A DNA stretch of 64,000 bases, from the NCBI RefSeq assembly GCF_008710145.1, contig NZ_VYKL01000041.1, positions 32,439 through 96,438 of the forward strand, in the 5' to 3' direction. Under the pieces are notes generated by a model. It was not told the origin of the DNA, did not search any database, and saw only the letters and a program-made list of their open reading frames with translations. Position 1 is the first letter of the stretch. Each line of letters begins with the position of its first letter. The DNA comes from Niallia endozanthoxylica. Its GTDB lineage: Bacteria > Bacillota > Bacilli > Bacillales > Cytobacillaceae. Positions 62,123 to 64,000 of this stretch are shown here, in pieces. Position numbers and translations under genes: made by a program.

Positions 62123-62445
62123 ATACAGTAAATCATTGAGTGATTTTTTCCAGAGTTCTTCCTTATTTTACGTTATAAACAGTGTTGATGGAAGTTAATC
62201 GTGTTTTTGATTATTTTCCGCCTATCAGGGCATCCTTTTATTGAAACCCCAGCTTCCTTCCTCTCCCACCCAAATATAAAATCTGGTACTAGGAACCACC
62301 CAATATAATTATATTAAAATAATAATAATTATTATAAATTTTGGGATTTATCGCTATTATTTTGCATTTACGAATAATCCTCAGAGCTTTGACAAATGTC
62401 CACCCCAGAAAGTATTATTGTAGAAGAATAAAAGGAGGTTATAAA
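62123..62445. other. Leader of the POT transporter gene
   Basis: About 320 AT-rich bases with no supported gene. It contains the AAAGGAGG site at 62431-62438. The frame of the transporter is open back to 62341, but that upstream part reads as non-coding. Confidence 0.45.
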
Positions 62446-63936
62446 GTGTCTGGTATAAATAAACAGAAAATTGTGGAAAGCGTTCCACAAAAAGGATTCT
62501 TTGGTCATCCCAAAGGATTATTCACGTTGTTCTTCACCGAATTTTGGGAGCGTTTCTCTTATTATGGTATGAGAGCAATCCTTGTTTACTATATGTACTA
62601 TGAGGTATCCAAAGGCGGCTTGGGGATGGAAGAATCAACAGCCCTTGCTATTATGTCCATCTATGGATCTCTAGTATACATGTCCGGTATTATCGGCGGT
62701 TGGTTAGCTGACCGGATTTTTGGAACACAAAAAGCCATCTTCTACGGCGGTATTTTGATTATGCTTGGACATATCGTGCTAGCTGTTCCAGGTAATGTGG
62801 CCTTATTCTTTGTTTCCATGGTACTAATCGTGCTCGGTACAGGACTTCTTAAACCGAACGTGTCCAGTGTTGTGGGTGATATTTACGCAACGGATGACGA
62901 CCGCCGAGATGCCGGATTCAGTATCTTCTATATGGGGATTAACCTTGGAGGCTTCCTTGCTCCACTGATTGTCGGCTCTGTAATGGGTATTAGCTTCCAT
63001 TTAGGATTCGCCTTTGCTGCAATCGGTATGTTCTTTGGATTAGTAATGTTTGTATTAACGAAGAAGAAAAATCTTGGCCTTGCTGGTACGTATGTAGCCA
63101 ACCCTCTTACTCCAGATGAAAAGAAAAAGGTATTCACTCAAATTGGTATCGGAATTATTATTATTGCTATCTTAATTGCGGTTGCTGTTCCAACTGGTTA
63201 TCTGACAATTGAAAGTTTTATTAACCTTGTTGCTATTCTTGGTATTATCATTCCAACTCTTTATTTCATTGTTATGTATCGCAGTCCAAAAACATCTGCA
63301 GAAGAACGTTCACGCGTGATTGCTTATATTCCGCTGTTCATTTCAGCTGTAATGTTCTGGTCCATTCAAGAACAAGGTGCAACCATCCTTGCAAACTATG
63401 CTGATAAGCGTACACAGCTTGAATTTGCTGGCATGACTATTTCACCAGCTTGGTTCCAATCGTTAAACCCATTATTTATTATCATTCTCGCTCCAGTTTT
63501 TGCTGGACTATGGGTAAAGCTTGGAAACCGTCAGCCATCGATTCCAAAAAAGTTTGCTCTTGGATTATTATTCGCTGGTCTATCATTCCTTGTGATTCTA
63601 TTACCAGCCTACCTAGGTGGGACCGATTCATTAGTTAATCCATTATGGCTTGTATTAAGTTACTTCATTGTTGTTCTTGGGGAATTATGTTTATCTCCAG
63701 TTGGCCTTTCTGCCACAACAAAACTAGCACCTGCAGCCTTCTCCGCTCAAACCATGAGCCTATGGTTCCTAGCAAGTGCTGCTGCACAAGCCCTTAACGC
63801 ACAATTAGTTAAATTCTACTCACCTGAAACAGAAATGGTATACTTCGGTGCAATCGGAGGAGCATCAATCGTTCTAAGTATCATCTTATTTGCGATTTCA
63901 CCAAAGATCCAAAGCCTGATGAAAGGTGTAAAATAA
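62446..63936 (+). CDS. POT/PTR-family proton-dependent oligopeptide transporter
   Basis: 496 residues from GTG 62446, 7 nt after AAAGGAGG. About 14 hydrophobic segments are predicted. FFTEFWERFSYYGMRAILVYY is the family signature, including the ExxERFxYY proton-coupling motif in the first helix. GGWLADRIFG and FSIFYMGINLGGFLAP follow, as in DtpT and YclF. It imports di- and tripeptides with protons. The length and features are typical. It is monocistronic with a strong terminator. Confidence 0.94.
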   Translation: MSGINKQKIVESVPQKGFFGHPKGLFTLFFTEFWERFSYYGMRAILVYYMYYEVSKGGLGMEESTALAIMSIYGSLVYMSGIIGGWLADRIFGTQKAIFYGGILIMLGHIVLAVPGNVALFFVSMVLIVLGTGLLKPNVSSVVGDIYATDDDRRDAGFSIFYMGINLGGFLAPLIVGSVMGISFHLGFAFAAIGMFFGLVMFVLTKKKNLGLAGTYVANPLTPDEKKKVFTQIGIGIIIIAILIAVAVPTGYLTIESFINLVAILGIIIPTLYFIVMYRSPKTSAEERSRVIAYIPLFISAVMFWSIQEQGATILANYADKRTQLEFAGMTISPAWFQSLNPLFIIILAPVFAGLWVKLGNRQPSIPKKFALGLLFAGLSFLVILLPAYLGGTDSLVNPLWLVLSYFIVVLGELCLSPVGLSATTKLAPAAFSAQTMSLWFLASAAAQALNAQLVKFYSPETEMVYFGAIGGASIVLSIILFAISPKIQSLMKGVK

Positions 63937-63953
63937 AAATTATTGCAAAACTA

Positions 63954-63985
63954 AAACCTGCTTCGAAATCTATCGAAGCAGGTTT
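63954..63985 (+). terminator. Terminator of the POT transporter gene
   Basis: AAACCTGCTTCGA at 63954-63966 pairs perfectly with TCGAAGCAGGTTT at 63973-63985, followed by further T residues. Confidence 0.92.
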
Positions 63986-64000
63986 TTTTACGCTTTAACG

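Overview
The window reads as chromosomal DNA of a low-GC, Gram-positive, endospore-forming Bacillaceae relative (Bacillus sensu lato). The pointers are AT-rich intergenic DNA, strong GGAGG-type ribosome binding sites, frequent TTG and GTG starts, and homologues of YerO/SwrC, YwaF, YcdB, LCP and TuaD-type genes. I see no rRNA, tRNA, CRISPR array or intact insertion sequence.

The dominant theme is a surface-layer (S-layer) island. At least ten genes between 2.5 and 52.5 kb encode exported proteins with S-layer homology (SLH) triads, and an eleventh, cut by the left edge, may belong with them. Two architectures are visible. The first comprises wall-active or accessory proteins with a C-terminal SLH triad: an SLT-type lytic domain at 2509, a SpoIID domain at 4518, NlpC/P60 at 8707 and YcdB-like repeats at 10173. 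The second comprises structural or adhesin-like proteins with an N-terminal SLH triad: 15614, 20239, 36802, 43964, 47258 and 50059. The last four form two paralogous pairs. Immediately beyond, reading rightward, are the dedicated export genes secA2 (53255) and an SlaP-type accessory Sec S-layer assembly protein (55625). The layout resembles the secA2-slaP/S-layer locus of Bacillus anthracis but carries many more SLH proteins.

Other blocks lie between them. A membrane diguanylate cyclase (771) and an HD-GYP protein (7588) suggest local c-di-GMP turnover. An SPFH protein is followed by a tiny ribbon-helix-helix gene that is easily missed (13007). Two efflux cassettes are present: YerO-like TetR, MFP, RND and TolC-like at 21.6-28.7 kb, and MFP, ABC-2 permease and TetR at 40.2-43.7 kb, which sits between two S-layer paralogues. 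A three-gene exopolysaccharide operon (30.6-36.4 kb) has a first protein that joins a GH18-like domain, a NodB deacetylase and a GT2 synthase, followed by a GH8 hydrolase and an acyltransferase-3 protein. The right end holds UDP-glucose dehydrogenase, an LCP wall-polymer ligase, a SEC-C zinc protein and a POT peptide transporter.

Intergenic DNA is rich in structure. It contains an 83-nt element present twice with covarying stems, a cluster of five DnaA-box-like sites with 21-nt phasing, many GGGGGACAGTCCCCC-centred palindromes including a perfect 59-nt one, and a family of look-alike terminator hairpins. It also contains a solo inverted-repeat element, decayed IS607-like and IS3-like fragments, and a decayed S-layer gene start. 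S-layer genes 43964 and 50059 share a conserved mRNA leader and have good sigma-A promoters.
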